Below the pieces are notes generated by a model, which saw nothing but the letters and a program-made list of their open reading frames with translations, had not been told where the DNA came from and did no database searches. Shown here piece by piece: positions 11,862 to 24,559 of a DNA stretch of 64,000 nt. The stretch is from Undaria pinnatifida (taxonomy: Eukaryota > Sar > Phaeophyceae > Laminariales > Alariaceae). The stretch spans positions 24,656,518-24,720,517 of the forward strand of contig JABAKD010000002.1 in the NCBI GenBank assembly GCA_012845835.1, read 5' to 3'. The first letter of the stretch is position 1. Every line of letters starts with the position of its first letter. A program made the translations under genes and the position numbers.

Positions 11862-14800
11862 CCCACCCCACCGACATACATGACACACACATCAAAAACA
11901 GTCCAAAGAGAACGCCAACCAAGACACCACCGACAAAAAGATACTAGAGTAGCTATCCAGTTGGCCAGAGCCTGGTTTACGCGTATCCCATAATCAGAGT
12001 CCACGAGGGCGGGGATGCCACCCTCTAGTCAAACCCCGTGAAACCGTTTCCAAAAATGCATCTTGACAAATCCACACTTGATGTCACCCCACCCCGCCGA
12101 CATACATGACACATACATCAAAAACAGTCCCAAGAGAACGCCAACCAAGACACCACCGACAAAAGGATACTAGAGTAGCTATCCAGTTGGCGCCAGAGCC
12201 TGGTTTACGCGTATCCCATCATCAGAGTCCACGAGGGCGGGGATGCCACCCTCTAGTCAAACCCCATGGAACCGTTTCCAAAAATGCATCTCGACAAATC
12301 CACACTTGATGTAACCCCACCCCGCCGACATACATGACACACACATCAAGAACAGTCTCAAGAGAACGCCAACCAAGACACCACCGACAAAAGGATACTA
12401 GAGTAGCTATCCAGTTGGCGCCAGAGCCTGGTTTACGCGTATCCCATCATCAGAGTCCACGAGGGCGGGGATGCCACCCTCTAGTCAAACCCCGTGGAAC
12501 CGTTTCCAAAAATGCATCTTGACAAATCCACACTTGATGTCACCCCACCCCGCCGACATACATGACACACACATCAAAAACAGTCCCAAGAGAACGCCAA
12601 CCAAGACACCACCGACAAAAAGATACTAGAGTAGCTATCCAGTTGGCGCCAGAGCCTGGTTTACGCGTATCCCATCATCAGAGTCCACGAGGGCAGGGGA
12701 TGCCACCCTCTAGTCAAACCCCGTGGAACCGTTTCCAAAAATTCATCTTGACAAATCCACACTTGATGTCACCCCACCCCGCCGACATACATGACACATA
12801 CATCAAAAACAGTCCCAAGAGAACGCCAACCAAGACACCACCGACAAAAGGATACTAGAGTAGCTATCCAGTTGGCGCCAAAGCCTGAGTTAGGCGTATC
12901 CAATAATCAGAGTCCACGAGGGCGGGGATGCCACCCTCTAGTCAAACCCCGTGGAACCGTGTCCGAAAATGCATCTTGACAAATCCACACTTGATGTAAC
13001 CCCACCCCGCCGACATACATGACACATACATCAAAAACAGTCCCAAGAGAACGCCAACCAAGACACCACCGACAAAAGGATACTAGAGTAGCTATCCAGT
13101 TGGCGCCAGAGCCTGGTTTACGCGTATCCCATAATCAGAGTCCACGAGGGCGGGGATGCCACCCTCTAGTCAAACCCCGTGGAACCGTGTCCGAAAATGC
13201 ATCTCGACAAATCCACACTTGATGTAACCCCACCCCGCCGACATACATGACACAGACATCAAGAACAGTCCCAAGAGAACGCCAACCAAGACACCACCGA
13301 CAAAAGGATACTAGAGTAGCTATCCAGTTGGCGCCAGAGCCTGGTTTACGCGTATCCCATAATCAGAGTCCACGAGGGCAGGGGATGCCACCCTCTAGTC
13401 AAACCCCGTGGAACCGTGTCCGAAAATGCATCTCGACAAATCCACACTTGATGTCACCCCACCCCACCGACATACATGACACACACATCAAAAACAGTCC
13501 CAAGAGAACGCCAACCAAAACACCACCGACAAAAGGATACTAGAGTAGCTATCCAGTTGGCCAGAGCCTGGTTTACGCGTATCCCATAATCAGAGTCCAC
13601 GAGGGCGGGGATGCCACCCTCTAGTCAAACCCCGTGGAACCGTTTCCAAAAATGCATCTTGACAAATCCACACTTGATGTCACCCCACCCCGCCGACATA
13701 CATGACACATACATCAAAAACAGTCCCAAGAGAACGCCAACCAAGACACCACCGACAAAAGGATACTAGAGTAGCTATCCAGTTGGCGCCAAAGCCTGAG
13801 TTAGGCGTATCCAATAATCAGAGTCCACGAGGGCGGGGATGCCACCCTCTAGTCAAACCCCGTGGAACCGTGTCCGAAAATGCATCTCGACAAATCCACA
13901 CTTGATGTAACCCCACCCCGCCGACATACATGACACATACATCAAAAACAGTCCCAAGAGAACGCCAACCAAGACACCACCGACAAAAGGATACTAGAGT
14001 AGCTATCCAGTTGGCGCCAGAGCCTGGTTTACGCGTATCCCATAATCAGAGTCCACGAGGGCGGGGATGCCACCCTCTAGTCAAACCCCGTGGAACCGTT
14101 TCCAAAAATGCATCTTGACAAATCCACACTTGATGTCACCCCACCCCGCCGACATACATGACACATACATCAAAAACAGTCCCAAGAGAACGCCAACCAA
14201 GACACCACCGACAAAAGGATACTAGAGTAGCTATCCAGTTGGCGCCAGAGCCTGGTTTACGCGTATCCCATAATCAGAGTCCACGAGGACAGGGAATGCC
14301 ACCCTCTAGTCAAACCCCGTGGAACCGTGTCCGAAAATGCATCTTGACAAATCCACACTTGATGTCACCCCACCCCACCGACATACATGACACACACATC
14401 AAAAACAGTCCCAAGAGAACGCCAACCAAGACACCACCGACAAAAGGATACTAGAGTAGCTATCCAGTTGGCGCCAAGCCTGGTTTACGCGTATCCCATC
14501 ATCAGAGTCCACGAGGGCGGGGATGCCACCCTCCAGTCAAACCCCGTGGAACCGTTTCCAAAAATGCATCTTGACAAATCCACACTTGATGTCACCCCAC
14601 CCCGCCGACATACATGACACATACATCAAGAACAGTCCCAAGAGAACGCCAACCAAGACACCACCGACAAAAAGATACTAGAGTAGCTATCCAGTTGGCG
14701 CCAGAGCCTGGTTTACGCGTATCCCATAATCAGAGTCCACGAGGGCGGGGATGCCACCCTCTAGTCAAACCCCGTGGAACCGTGTCCGAAAATGCATCTT

Positions 14801-15990
14801 GACAAATCTACACTTGATGTCACCCCACCCCGCCGACATACATGACACATACATCAAAAACAGTCCCAAGAGAACGCCAACCAAGACACCACCGACAAAA
14901 GGATACTAGAGTAGCTATCCAGTTGGCGCCAGAGCCTGGTTTACGCGTATCTCATCATCAGAGTCCACGAGGACAGGGGATGCCACCCTCTAGTCAAACC
15001 CCGTGGAACCGTTTCCAAAAATGCATCTTGACAAATCCACATTTGTTGCAACCCCACCCCACCGACATACATGACACATACATCAAAAACAGTCCCAAGA
15101 GAACGCCAACCAAGACACCACCGACAAAAGGATACTAGAGTAGCTATCCAGTTGGCGCCAGAGCCTGGTTTACGCATATCCCATCATCAGAGTCCACGAG
15201 GGCAGGGGATGCCACCCTCTAGTCAAACCCCGTGGAACCGTTTCCAAAAATGCATCTTGACAAATCCACACTTGATGTCACCCCACCCCACCGACATACA
15301 TGACACATACATCAAAAACAGTCCCAAGAGAACGCCAACCAAAACACCACCGACAAAAGGATACTAGAGTAGCTATCCAGTTGGCGCCAGAGCCTGGTTT
15401 ACGCGTATCCCATAATCAGAGTCCACGAGGGCGAGGATGCCACCCTCTAGTCAAACCCCATGGAACCGTTTCCAAAAATGCATCTTGACAAATCCACACT
15501 TGATGTCACCCCACCCCGCCGACATACATGACACACACATCAAAAACAGTCCCAAGAGAACGCCAACCAAGACACCACCGACGAAAGGATACTAGAGTAG
15601 CTATCCAGTTGGCGCCAGAGCCTGGTTTACGCGTATCCCATCATCAGAGTCCACGAGGGCGGGGATGCCACCCTCTAGTCAAACCCCGTGGAACCGTTTC
15701 CGAAAATGCATCTCGACAAATCCACACTTGATGTCACCCCACCCCGCCGACATACATGACACACACATCAAAAACAGTCCCAAGAGAACGCCAACCAAGA
15801 CACCACCGACAAAAGGATACTAGAGTAGCTATCCAGTTGGCGCCAGAGCTTGGTTTACGCGTATCCCATAAACAGAGTCCACGAGGGCGGGGAATGCCAC
15901 CCTCTAGTCAAGCCCCGTGGAACCGTTTTCAGATTACAGTCAATCAAAATTCACAACTAATGTAACCCCACCCCGCCGACATACATGACA
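11862..15990 (+). repeat. Satellite DNA array, about 18 units of 228 bp
   Basis: The landmark CGACATACATGACAC recurs every 228-229 bp (about 11873, 12100, 12328, 12556, 12785, 13013 and so on to 15750), with a diverged last partial unit at about 15978. Units are highly similar and vary at a few diagnostic sites: CCAGAGCCTGG or CCAAAGCCTGAG, CATCATC or CATAATC, GGCGGGG or GGCAGGGG, TTTCCAAA or TGTCCGAA. Every unit opens a 62-98 codon ORF (MTHTSKTVPRERQ...) on the plus strand. This follows from the repeat and one end is broken by indels, so I regard the array as non-coding. Confidence 0.92.
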
Positions 15991-17870
15991 AAACGACATA
16001 AGCTCAACAGTAACGCACCCTCGGGGCTGCTCTTGGCCCACCCTAGTTCCAAATTCAATATCCTCGCCCGTACAAATCCTTCCCCTGCCCTTCCCTAAGA
16101 GAAACAACAGAACGCCTACGCCCTCCCTTGGCACTAACCCGCCCTCTCGCCTACCGATTATACCGCCCCCTATCCTCTACAGCAAGGGCGGGCCGAGTGT
16201 CCCTCCCTCCTCTGCCCATCACCCAATTCATTCCGCCAGTCCTCCGCCTACTACCCCTGCATCCCTTCGCCCTCTATCATCTCCCCCTTTCCCTCCCTGT
16301 CCGGGCAGCTACTTGCTTCGTTCTCTCCTTCTCCCTCTTGATCAATTGTTCCACCACATTTCTATTGCTTAGACAACTCACTAACCAATCGAGAGAACGG
16401 CCCTTTAGCTTCGCCGTCTAAACTTGTTCCCTAACCGTATTGAGCACGTACTATACGAGTCCTATTGAGTGTGCTATTGCACACGTGTGCCTATTAATAG
16501 TGCTCCTTTTTCAGCCGACAAACCAGGGCGCGGTTTGGAATGGCGGCGAACGCAGCAGAGCGTACAACACCAACTTATGCAACATACATATTATTTCGCT
16601 CGGCTACAAACTAAAAAGAAATAAAAAAACGCATATTTGAAATGTGAAAAGGAGCACACAAACAAAACAAACAACAAACAAACGCAAACAAAAAATCAGC
16701 AAAATGCAAAATACAAAATACTCAAACAGACACATCAGAACCCAACGCCAACAACCGGAACGCAGTGTGGAAGGGCAACAAAGAAAACGATCCGAAAAAA
16801 AGCGTCAACATGCAAAAAAGAAAACGATCCGACAGGAACAGCACCAAAATGCAGCATCCGACAAAATGTTCAAAAAAATGTAAATAATCGAAATAAAAAG
16901 CAACAAAACGCAAAAAAAAACAAGAGCAAAAAAAATGCACCACAATGAGAATTGCAACACAACGCAAATACAAAACTGCAGCCAAGACCCAAGCACCAAC
17001 CAAACGTAACTATTGTATTGAATTTGGCGCAAGAAAACAACCAACAAAAACTTCACAACGCTATCCACTCCCACTGTGAGATAAGATAGACGACAACGAA
17101 CATCGCGACTTCCTGTTTGTGGGGGGCCTAACCAATGTACGCAGGTCTGGCGATGGAGAGGGTTTCTCCCTACACCAGCAACAACGGCATACTACAACAG
17201 AAAAAAAGCGAAGCGGGGTGGGGGGGAGGGAGAGAGGACCGATTGCCTTCAACAAGCTCAGCCCCGGTACAGTGCAGCGCACATATATGTACAACAGCTG
17301 CACTGCACACACCAGCCAGGAATCTGCCATAACCGAGCATACGGCGCGTACTTAAAAAGAGGCGCCAGTCTCTAGCAACAGCATCACAAAGGGGCGGAAG
17401 ATATAGAATCATTCCCAAACACAGCAGGCACTCCGTCCAGGCACGTTGCAACGTATGTACACTCCGCACACCGGCCTGGACGCTGCATGGCTGCTGCCCC
17501 AACGCCTGACACGCTCCCCTCCCGAACCCCCGCATCTAAACACGCAACATGCGCTCCACCCTGGCTCGGTATCGAGCACATATCGTATCATACAACAAAC
17601 TATACGTACGCCAGCCCGGACAAGAGGCCACATCGCCCGATCGACCCCTTCCCTACAACGCTAGCGCTTGCGCGACGCACATAAAAAAAACTCCCGCAAA
17701 CATTTTGCCCACGCGATTTCCATCGTTCTCCTCTTACCGCATCAGGCGGGCGAAAAAGACAGCGTGATGAAGGAAAGCCACGGTTTACTGCTAACGCCAG
17801 CAACAACAACTGTACTCAACTGGTTCACATGCCTAGAAAAAATAAAATGGCATTGTAACTATTAATACCG
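15991..17870. other. No recognisable gene; low-complexity stretches
   Basis: A pyrimidine-rich block (about 16060-16320) precedes an A-rich AACAAACAAAC block (about 16640-16960). Short ORFs only. Confidence 0.45.
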
Positions 17871-17879
17871 CTGCTCCTT

Positions 17880-18450
17880 CACACTTTGACGGTGGCACAA
17901 TTTGTGCTGTACGCGACAGAACCAACATTGATGGTGGCACAACTGGTGCTGCACCCTACGACATGGACGGCGGCATGCTATACATAATTTTTTATTATAT
18001 GTAAAATCAAACATGCTGCATCTGTGTACGAAACATAATGTCCGGTATGAAACGTACACATGGTGCTGCATCCTAGTCGTAAAAGAAAATAACAAAACAA
18101 CTCCAACCGCCACACCCATACGTAATGTACAACCTGTACCTGGTATAACACAAAGAATTTACAGTGCTGCATCCTACTATAGTTATACATGACCTTTTAG
18201 GACACAAAAATCAAACCTGCTGAATCCGCGTACGATACATAATGCCCCGAATGAGACAAACACATCGTGCTGCATCCTATTAATAGTCAAAAAACAAAAT
18301 CGTAAAACAACTCCAACCTCCACATCCACACATAATATCTTACCCGTATGAAAAGAACCATGTACAGTGCTGCATCCTAGTCGTAACAATAAAAAGCATC
18401 ATAAAGCAACTCCAACATCCACCACTAACCGGCACAAGAACGTAGGGCAA
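17880..18450 (+). repeat. Tandem repeat, about 100 bp period
   Basis: GTGCTGCATCCTA recurs at about 18062, 18165, 18270 and 18367. The intervening segments alternate between two types (AACAACTCCAACCNCCACA and a CGTACGAAACATAATG-like type), giving a compound unit of about 205 bp. Weaker upstream copies start near 17890. Confidence 0.7.
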
Positions 18451-18960
18451 GTTATCACGGCGGCAACCAAAACCGCCCTCGCAATTCATAAATCGCTTGC
18501 CACAAAGCATAAAGTAGTAGGGAAAACAATACAAGAAGGTTGAGAGAGCGAGCTGTGGGAGAAAACACGCCGCCCGGAGAGCTCCTGAAGGAAACCACCT
18601 CTACGTTCAACGTTCTACAATCCACCGCCTCTTTTCCTTTTCCGTCTTCTCCATGACCCCTCCCCCCCCAAACAAAAACATGGCAGGCGAGCCATGTCCA
18701 TATTTCCTCCTCTTCGTCCCATCTTCTCCAAAACAAATGGAATATAGCGGGCGAGCTATTTCCTCCAGATCGATCTCTTCCGAAAAACAACATCCTCCAA
18801 AACAAGATCCTCTTGAAATAAAAAACAGTGCATTGGGCATACCAGGTACCAGGTACACTGTACGGGCGAGGATCATTCACCTCCAAAAGAAACTGCGTGC
18901 CCGCTTTCTTCCTCCTTCCTTCTCCCTCCCGCCCTCCCTCGCTTCCCCTTCCCCTTTTCA

Positions 18961-19422
18961 ATGCTTTTTATTTTGTTTCTTTTCATTTCATTTGTTCCCG
19001 CCACCGGCACCATCAACGCGGCCTACGCTGCTTCCATCCTCGCCTTCACCGCGGGTGCCACCACCACCGCTGCCAACGCCACCACCGCCATCTACCGCTG
19101 CTGCTGCTGCTGCGGCTTCAGTTGCGGCTGGCGCGGCGTTCCACCCCTCCAAACCACGAGCCGCTGCCACCATCTACTCCTGCACTTGTCCGGCGAGCTC
19201 GCTCGAGAAGAGCGGCGGGTTCCCGGCGAGGCTCTGCCGTTGGGGCCTATCCCCACCGGCCGGGGACGCACCACGGGCAGAGTGCGCGGCCCCGCGGCAG
19301 TTGTTTGCGCAAGCGCCTGCAGAGGGCGGCTAGCTGGGGCGTACTTGGTATGGGTCCGGGGGCGGAGGCGGTGGCAGTGGCGGGATCCAGTTGTAGTCCT
19401 CGGGCCGTCCTTCGCCATGTAA
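18961..19422 (+). CDS. Doubtful ORF with hydrophobic N-terminus
   Basis: This 153-codon ORF begins with a strongly hydrophobic stretch (MLFILFLFISFVPATG) that could act as a signal peptide, followed by Ala/Thr-rich, Cys-run and Arg/Gly-rich segments. Two other plus-strand frames and two minus-strand frames are also open over the same GC-rich block, so openness alone is weak evidence. I recognise no domain. Confidence 0.15.
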   Translation: MLFILFLFISFVPATGTINAAYAASILAFTAGATTTAANATTAIYRCCCCCGFSCGWRGVPPLQTTSRCHHLLLHLSGELAREERRVPGEALPLGPIPTGRGRTTGRVRGPAAVVCASACRGRLAGAYLVWVRGRRRWQWRDPVVVLGPSFAM

Positions 19423-19569
19423 TCCACTGTAGACAAGGCAGCCCTGGTTTCTGCTCCTGTTCGTGTTCACATTCGCCAGCACGGGAGGAAGGGAGGCAGG
19501 GGGGGGGCGGGGGGGGACTCATTGGTTGCTTGCCTTCGTCATTTGACCATTTTGGCCACGCATCCCTTT

Positions 19570-20400
19570 TGAGACGGAGGCAGGGTGAAGGGTAACGCCC
19601 GGGGGAGGGGTTCTATCGCCTTGTAGTATGTTTGAAGGATCGACCAAGTTCGAACGACGGTGCAGAAAAAACGCGAGTACAGCAGATTGCATTGTGCTGG
19701 TACTTTCAAGGATGAGGTTGAGGTCACGACGTATGATACACTGTAGCTGGTATATATTATGATATGCAATCGCTAACACGATACGTACAAGAATTCCCCC
19801 CGGTCTCAAAAAAAAAAAAAAAACGAACCGGAGAATTCTTGAAATACCTTGCGTGTATTAACATGGTATCATTTACCAAGGTAGATGACAAAATGATATC
19901 TAATGGGTCAAAAAGGGAATTACGCCTCCAGTACCTATCCAGTACCTCAGCAGCAGCCGAGCGCCGTCCCGTCGCCACTCTATCCACCGTAGTTGCGGCG
20001 GCCGTCGCTTCCACTCCTCTTGCTCCTGCTTCCATTCCCGCCGGTAAACGGTAGCGGGAAGGGGGAGATTTTACGCCCCCCCATCCCCCCGCTACCCTTT
20101 ACCGGCAGGAACGGGAACAGTTACTTGTAACAGGAGTGGAGACGAGAACCGCCCTATCGACGGTGGATAGAGCGGAGACGGACAGCGCGAGAGTTAGCCT
20201 GGAGGGGGGGGGAGGACTTGCTTTAGTTATTCGAGCATTGACCGAAAGTTATCCCGTTCAGAACGGAGCGGGGTGCGGGGGGGGGGGGGTTAAAGAGAAG
20301 CGCTTGGGGGGGCGGGGTTCTACTTACATATAGCATGTTTGGAGGATCGATCAAGGGTGAACGGTGGTGCCGTGTTGTACGAGTAAAACAGAATAAGATC
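19570..20400. repeat. Pair of direct repeats flanking an imperfect palindrome
   Basis: About 19590-19665 and 20300-20375 are roughly three-quarters identical (GGGGTTCTA..., ATGTTTGAAGGATCGACCAA against ATGTTTGGAGGATCGATCAA). Between them, 19970-20060 and 20085-20190 are imperfect inverted copies (ACTCTATCCACCGT against GGTGGATAGAGCGG; CCGGTAAACGGTAGCGGG against CCCGCTACCCTTTACCGG). This resembles a non-autonomous element with a folded core. Confidence 0.5.
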
Positions 20401-20458
20401 ATACTGGCATGAGGCAAGATTAAATAATAAAATGTGATAACAGAAAACAGGTACCTTA

Positions 20459-20690
20459 AGTCTCCGTGGGCTCGCTTTGCCCAGTTTTGTTTGGCTTTTA
20501 AAGTGGGAAAAAAGGCTATGGTGGACTTTTCGCCTGTAAAAAAAAAAAAAATGTTCTCGAGTTCCTTTTGAGGCTAAAAAGAACAAAAATGGGCGGACCA
20601 CAGAATAAAGTGTTTTCGACATTTTTAACTCGAATTTTGAACAATCGGCTAGATCGCAAGGAAACGCGTTTGCTGGTGGGAAGCAGGTTA
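20459..20690 (+). repeat. Partial copy of the element at 20691
   Basis: Begins AGTCTCCGTGGGCTCGCTTT..CCCAG, closely matching the first bases of the adjacent element, but no matching right end is present before 20690. Probably truncated. Confidence 0.5.
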
Positions 20691-21062
20691 GCTGAGCCTC
20701 CGTGGGCTCGTTTATCCCAGATTTTTGGGCTAAAAAATATATAAAGGCTCTGGCGGAATTTCCGACTTTTGTTCATAAAAACCCAAAAACCTTGTGCTGG
20801 GTTCTGGGTTGCGTGTGCTGCTGTGCGCTCGAAAAAACAGGGTGCGTATATCATTTATTGGTGTTAGTGCACAGGGGTTGGATAAGAAAAGGCTAATTCA
20901 TTAAAAAAAAGTTGGCTCTGGGGGTTGAAAATAGGTCCCGTCCCCGAAAAATAGCCCCCAAATCGTTTTCCTAGGCTCTTTATAAAACACCTGTTACTGG
21001 GCCCCAAAAACCGACAAAAGGCTCGTTCATGCTTTTGAGGTTAAATCCCACGGAGGCTCAGC
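20691..21062. mobile_element. Non-autonomous element with terminal inverted repeats
   Basis: The left end GCTGAGCCTCCGTGGG is the exact reverse complement of the right end CCCACGGAGGCTCAGC, 372 bp apart. The interior has no credible ORF. I could not identify a target-site duplication, so the superfamily is open. Confidence 0.6.
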
Positions 21063-21382
21063 CCATAGACTACACAGACTGGTTCACGATAAAGCGCCCA
21101 TTTTGTTTCTCCCCGGCGAGTACAGCTTACAGAATCTATGTACTCGAACGTCAGCTATTCTATTATCATACTGACTCCCGCGAACAGCGGAAGAGCGTGG
21201 CATGGCTACGATTAATTTAGAGGCCTGGGACAGGGACCAGCGACGAAAATGTGCCTCCAATACCCAGGGGGCCTCGAAAAAAGCCAACAACAACAGCAGT
21301 CAGGCGTTTTCAAGGGTCATCCCACGCCAGGGGCTGAACTTTTTGAGACAAACGTTTCTGAGCGATCTGAGCGATCTGCCCG

Positions 21383-21590
21383 GTTGAGCTCGTCAAGAGT
21401 GAAACTATCGGCTACGAGAGCATCACAATTTTACGAGCATATCTGTTTTGGGACTAACAACGTTAATAGCGCATAGAATCGTTGCTCGGGTTGCGCGAAC
21501 GACTGCACCTTGGAAGTTATGCGTCGGGTGAGAAATTGAGCCCATGCTAAGAGCTCCGAAAAGTTGTTATAATCTGTTGCGCCCCTATTA
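21383..21590 (+). repeat. Dispersed repeat shared with RPA2 intron 14
   Basis: GGTTGAGCTCGTCA..GTGAAACTATCG, TTTTACGAGCA, AACGTT..GGGTTGCGCGAACGA and the following bases match 44438-44665 in order (and its second copy at about 60710-60935). A decayed transposable element is likely. Confidence 0.65.
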
Positions 21591-22037
21591 AGAGCATGGG
21601 ATGGCACGGAAGTTTATTGCTATTTTCATTTCTATGGCCAAGCCGACCTGGTACGTACTCCCAAAGCATGCATGTCTGTACAAGTTTTCGTGCAATTCTT
21701 CACAAAAATTGACGAGAGTTGTACGTATCGTTATCAAGCAGGATGTTACGCCCCAAATCGATTTAGTACTGAAACGAGGCAGCGCAGCAAAACTACGCCT
21801 TTTTTCCGCACAAAAGCTTCGACCGTCCACACCATTGTGTTTCGATTCAAACCTCGAGTTTTTTTTCCTTCCTAGTGGTAGCAGGTGCCTTCTATAGTGC
21901 ACGATTTTTTTTGTTATATACATGCAGTATATGGTATAGCTGTTCTGTACCGCACGCGAAATCATTGAGCAAGGAAAGGGTAAGAGACAAGTGCTCTTCG
22001 GTAAGGGAAAACACATTATTTTTGGCATACATTTGAA

Positions 22038-23042
22038 AGGCTTATCACAGTGACCGATAATCGAGACGGGACGGGACGGGACTGCTTTGACTTGTTTGGG
22101 CGGGAAAAAAAATTGAAGACGGGACGGGACGGTAAAATGACGACCAAACAGGTGTCGAGCCGGGACGGTAAATTTCAGGGGGGCAGATTTCACGACGGGA
22201 CGGGACGGTACAGCAGTACACTGGATTTTATTTTCTCGACGGGACGGGACGGTAAAATTCAACTGGATATTTTTCACGACGGGACGGGACGGTAAATGCA
22301 ATTTTTTACGCGACTGGACGGGACGGTACGGTACGGTAAATACAGTTGCCGGGGCAGCTGGTAGCTCTTCTGATGCCTGTGCTTGCGCTGTGGTGCTGGT
22401 GGCTATCGTGGTTGTGGGAGTGGTGGTGGTGGGGTGGGCGACGGCTGTGGCGGTGGCGATGCTGGTGCTGGTGCTGGTTGCTCAGCCGCGCTCGTGAGAT
22501 ACGCATCCATGGCGTGGTGCCGGCCACGACTGTGATGTGTGTGGTCTGGTGTGTTGGTGCGAGCGGTTGGCTGGTGGGCGTTGCCACTGAAATCATATGA
22601 AGTTAATAATATAGTCTATACATCATTTTTTTTCCATTTTTTCACGTTTTTATATTTCCGTATTTCGTAAATTCGTATAAATTAAATTTAATGTACACAC
22701 TTCGAAGTACCAATCTGCTGTGAAAATTGTAAACAAAGTGAATTTCCGATGTGAAAAACGAAATTTCATAAATTCGTAAGTTCTTGATGGGAATGGACGG
22801 GAAGAGACAACGGGCGGGGGTGAATCTTGGGCGGGAGGGGGGCAAGTTTTGTCGGCGGGACGGGACGGTAAAGACAGCGGTGCACGCTTGGATGACGGGA
22901 CGGGACGGTAATGTACAACGGGAGGGATTTTATTTGGTTGACGGGACGGGGCGACGGGACCAGGTTGACGACGGTTTTACCGTCCCGTCCCGTCCGGCCG
23001 TTAGCGTCGCTCCCGTCCCGTCAAAATACCGTGATAAGGCCT
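22038..23042. mobile_element. TIR element with repeated GACGGGACGGGACGGTA motifs
   Basis: Left end AGGCTTATCACAGTGACCG and reverse-complemented right end AGGCCTTATCACGGTATT form imperfect terminal inverted repeats. GACGGGACGGGACGGTA occurs about six to eight times with irregular 30-60 bp spacing in the left third and again at about 22855-22935, and in inverted form (ACCGTCCCGTCCCGTC) near the right end. Dense subterminal binding-site-like repeats are typical of non-autonomous DNA transposons. I found no transposase. ORFs here, including a 237-codon minus-strand one overlapping the left end, are made by the repeats. Confidence 0.6.
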
Positions 23043-23293
23043 GATAATTGGGTTTTTGACTGGCGGGGCTCCCCCCAACCACGTAAGCCACCCAATATTG
23101 TTGAAAACCAGTGTGCTTTACCTATATGTATTCGTTCTACACGCAGACCAGCCGATTGTTTTGTGCATCGGATTGCACTTTCATGGTTTCTCCAAATCAG
23201 CATACATCAACATTTCTTACGTGAAAAGAAGATTCATGAAAAAATATGTGCACCCCTGCTGTACCGTAGCCATGCGTGTAGAGGGTCGGTGCG

Positions 23294-23500
23294 TCACTCG
23301 CGCACCTTTTCAAGGTACAGTGTCGCCAGGTTCCAGATCCTCCAGCGCCCCTCGTGCGAGGTGCAAAAGAGATGGACCTTGGTCAGCGACAGCTTGGTGG
23401 TGGTGGTGGTGTGCTCTTGCTGGCCGAGTAAAGGAAGACCTTGGTGCACCCACACGACGCCTTCGGGACATCCCACACCTATCAATACCACCAACGCCAA
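23294..23500 (-). CDS. Unrecognised short ORF, possible exon fragment
   Basis: 68 codons with a natural-looking composition in the second half (KVHLFCTSHEGRWRIWNL) around a (CAC)n-encoded Thr run. No family is recognised and no flanking exon could be joined. Confidence 0.15.
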   Translation of the reverse strand: MALVVLIGVGCPEGVVWVHQGLPLLGQQEHTTTTTKLSLTKVHLFCTSHEGRWRIWNLATLYLEKVRE

Positions 23501-24419
23501 AAGAACATGCGGCGAAGCGTAAGAAACTACAACACGACATACAGTAACAGTATGAACAAAAGGAAGATGACCAGACCACGACGAAAAGGGAAGGGCGGAG
23601 CAAAAGGGCAGCAGCAGGTGGATTATATCGATGCTTCAGTAAGATAAGTCGGAAGCAGGTACAGAAATCACCTATTAATAGCACAAAACAAACAGGAGTC
23701 TTTTTTGGCATAAAAAGTGTTTAAAACGGACGTATCCCCGATACCTAACACACGCACGGAATGTCCGGCCATTTTTCAGACGATAAGGCACACGTGGACT
23801 ATTATAGAAGAAACGAGACAACGGTGGCACACGCGGCGAGGAGCAGCGAGGGTGGTTGTTCTCAGGCAAGAGAGCAGAGAGAAGTGGGAGGTGGCAGTTT
23901 ATGTATGATTCCCGTACTGCTACGATATGATACCAGTAGATAGGTACTCATAGATTGAGTGTGGGCGAAAACCTCCGCGGTGGTTTTTCAAAAGGAAGCA
24001 AACAACCAAGCGCGCGGGAAAAAGACGGGGCACACAGCGCGGCAATCAGTCTCCAGGATCAAAACGAAAACTGCAACACCCACAGCCATCGCAACACCCG
24101 AAAAGCGCAAGCATGGCCTGCCACCTGGGAAGTATTCATGGTGTAGCTGTTTGCTCAGCATAGCCACTACTATTGCGAACATTGGCTGGACGTTGAATGT
24201 AGTCAGCCTCCCCGGCTCGTTTGCTCGGTTCGGAAAAAGCAAGTCGACGATGCAGCATGCAGCAGTGATGAGGTGATAAAATAAGAGATGAACTCACCGT
24301 TTTCTTTTTTTCGAGATGGAAAATCTTTGCGAACCACAAGCAAGCGCCGGGCGGGCGGGGTGGCTGCTGCAGAACCGGCCGACCATCGATCCTTCCGCTA
24401 TTATCCCCAGCGTTGCCCT

Positions 24420-24461
24420 CCGACGTGCCGACCCCGGGTGGGGTTGAGGTCGGCACGTCGG
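24420..24461. repeat. Perfect 14-bp inverted repeat (hairpin)
   Basis: CCGACGTGCCGACC at 24420-24433 is followed, after a 14-base loop, by its exact reverse complement at 24448-24461. It lies about 90 bp before the outer hAT-like element. Confidence 0.8.
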
Positions 24462-24551
24462 AATGGCATGGCGCCCCACCATCGAACATGTGTAAGAACC
24501 CTTTTCCCTCTGGAAAATGCCGCTGGCTTTTCTATAAACTCCGTTTCTACG

Positions 24552-24559
24552 GTGACGAG
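24552..24559 (+). repeat. Target-site duplication, outer element (left)
   Basis: GTGACGAG, identical to 27106-27113. Confidence 0.85.

Noticed and set aside
11862-15965. CRISPR-like regular array or a family of about 18 small genes (MTHTSKTVPRERQ...)
   Set aside because: The whole 228-bp unit is conserved with no unique spacers, and the ORFs arise from the repeat with frame breaks from 1-bp indels. This is satellite DNA.
21588-22301. 237-codon minus-strand ORF
   Set aside because: The N-terminal third is a translation of the GACGGGACGGG repeats (PSRPVV...), and the rest has no recognisable features.
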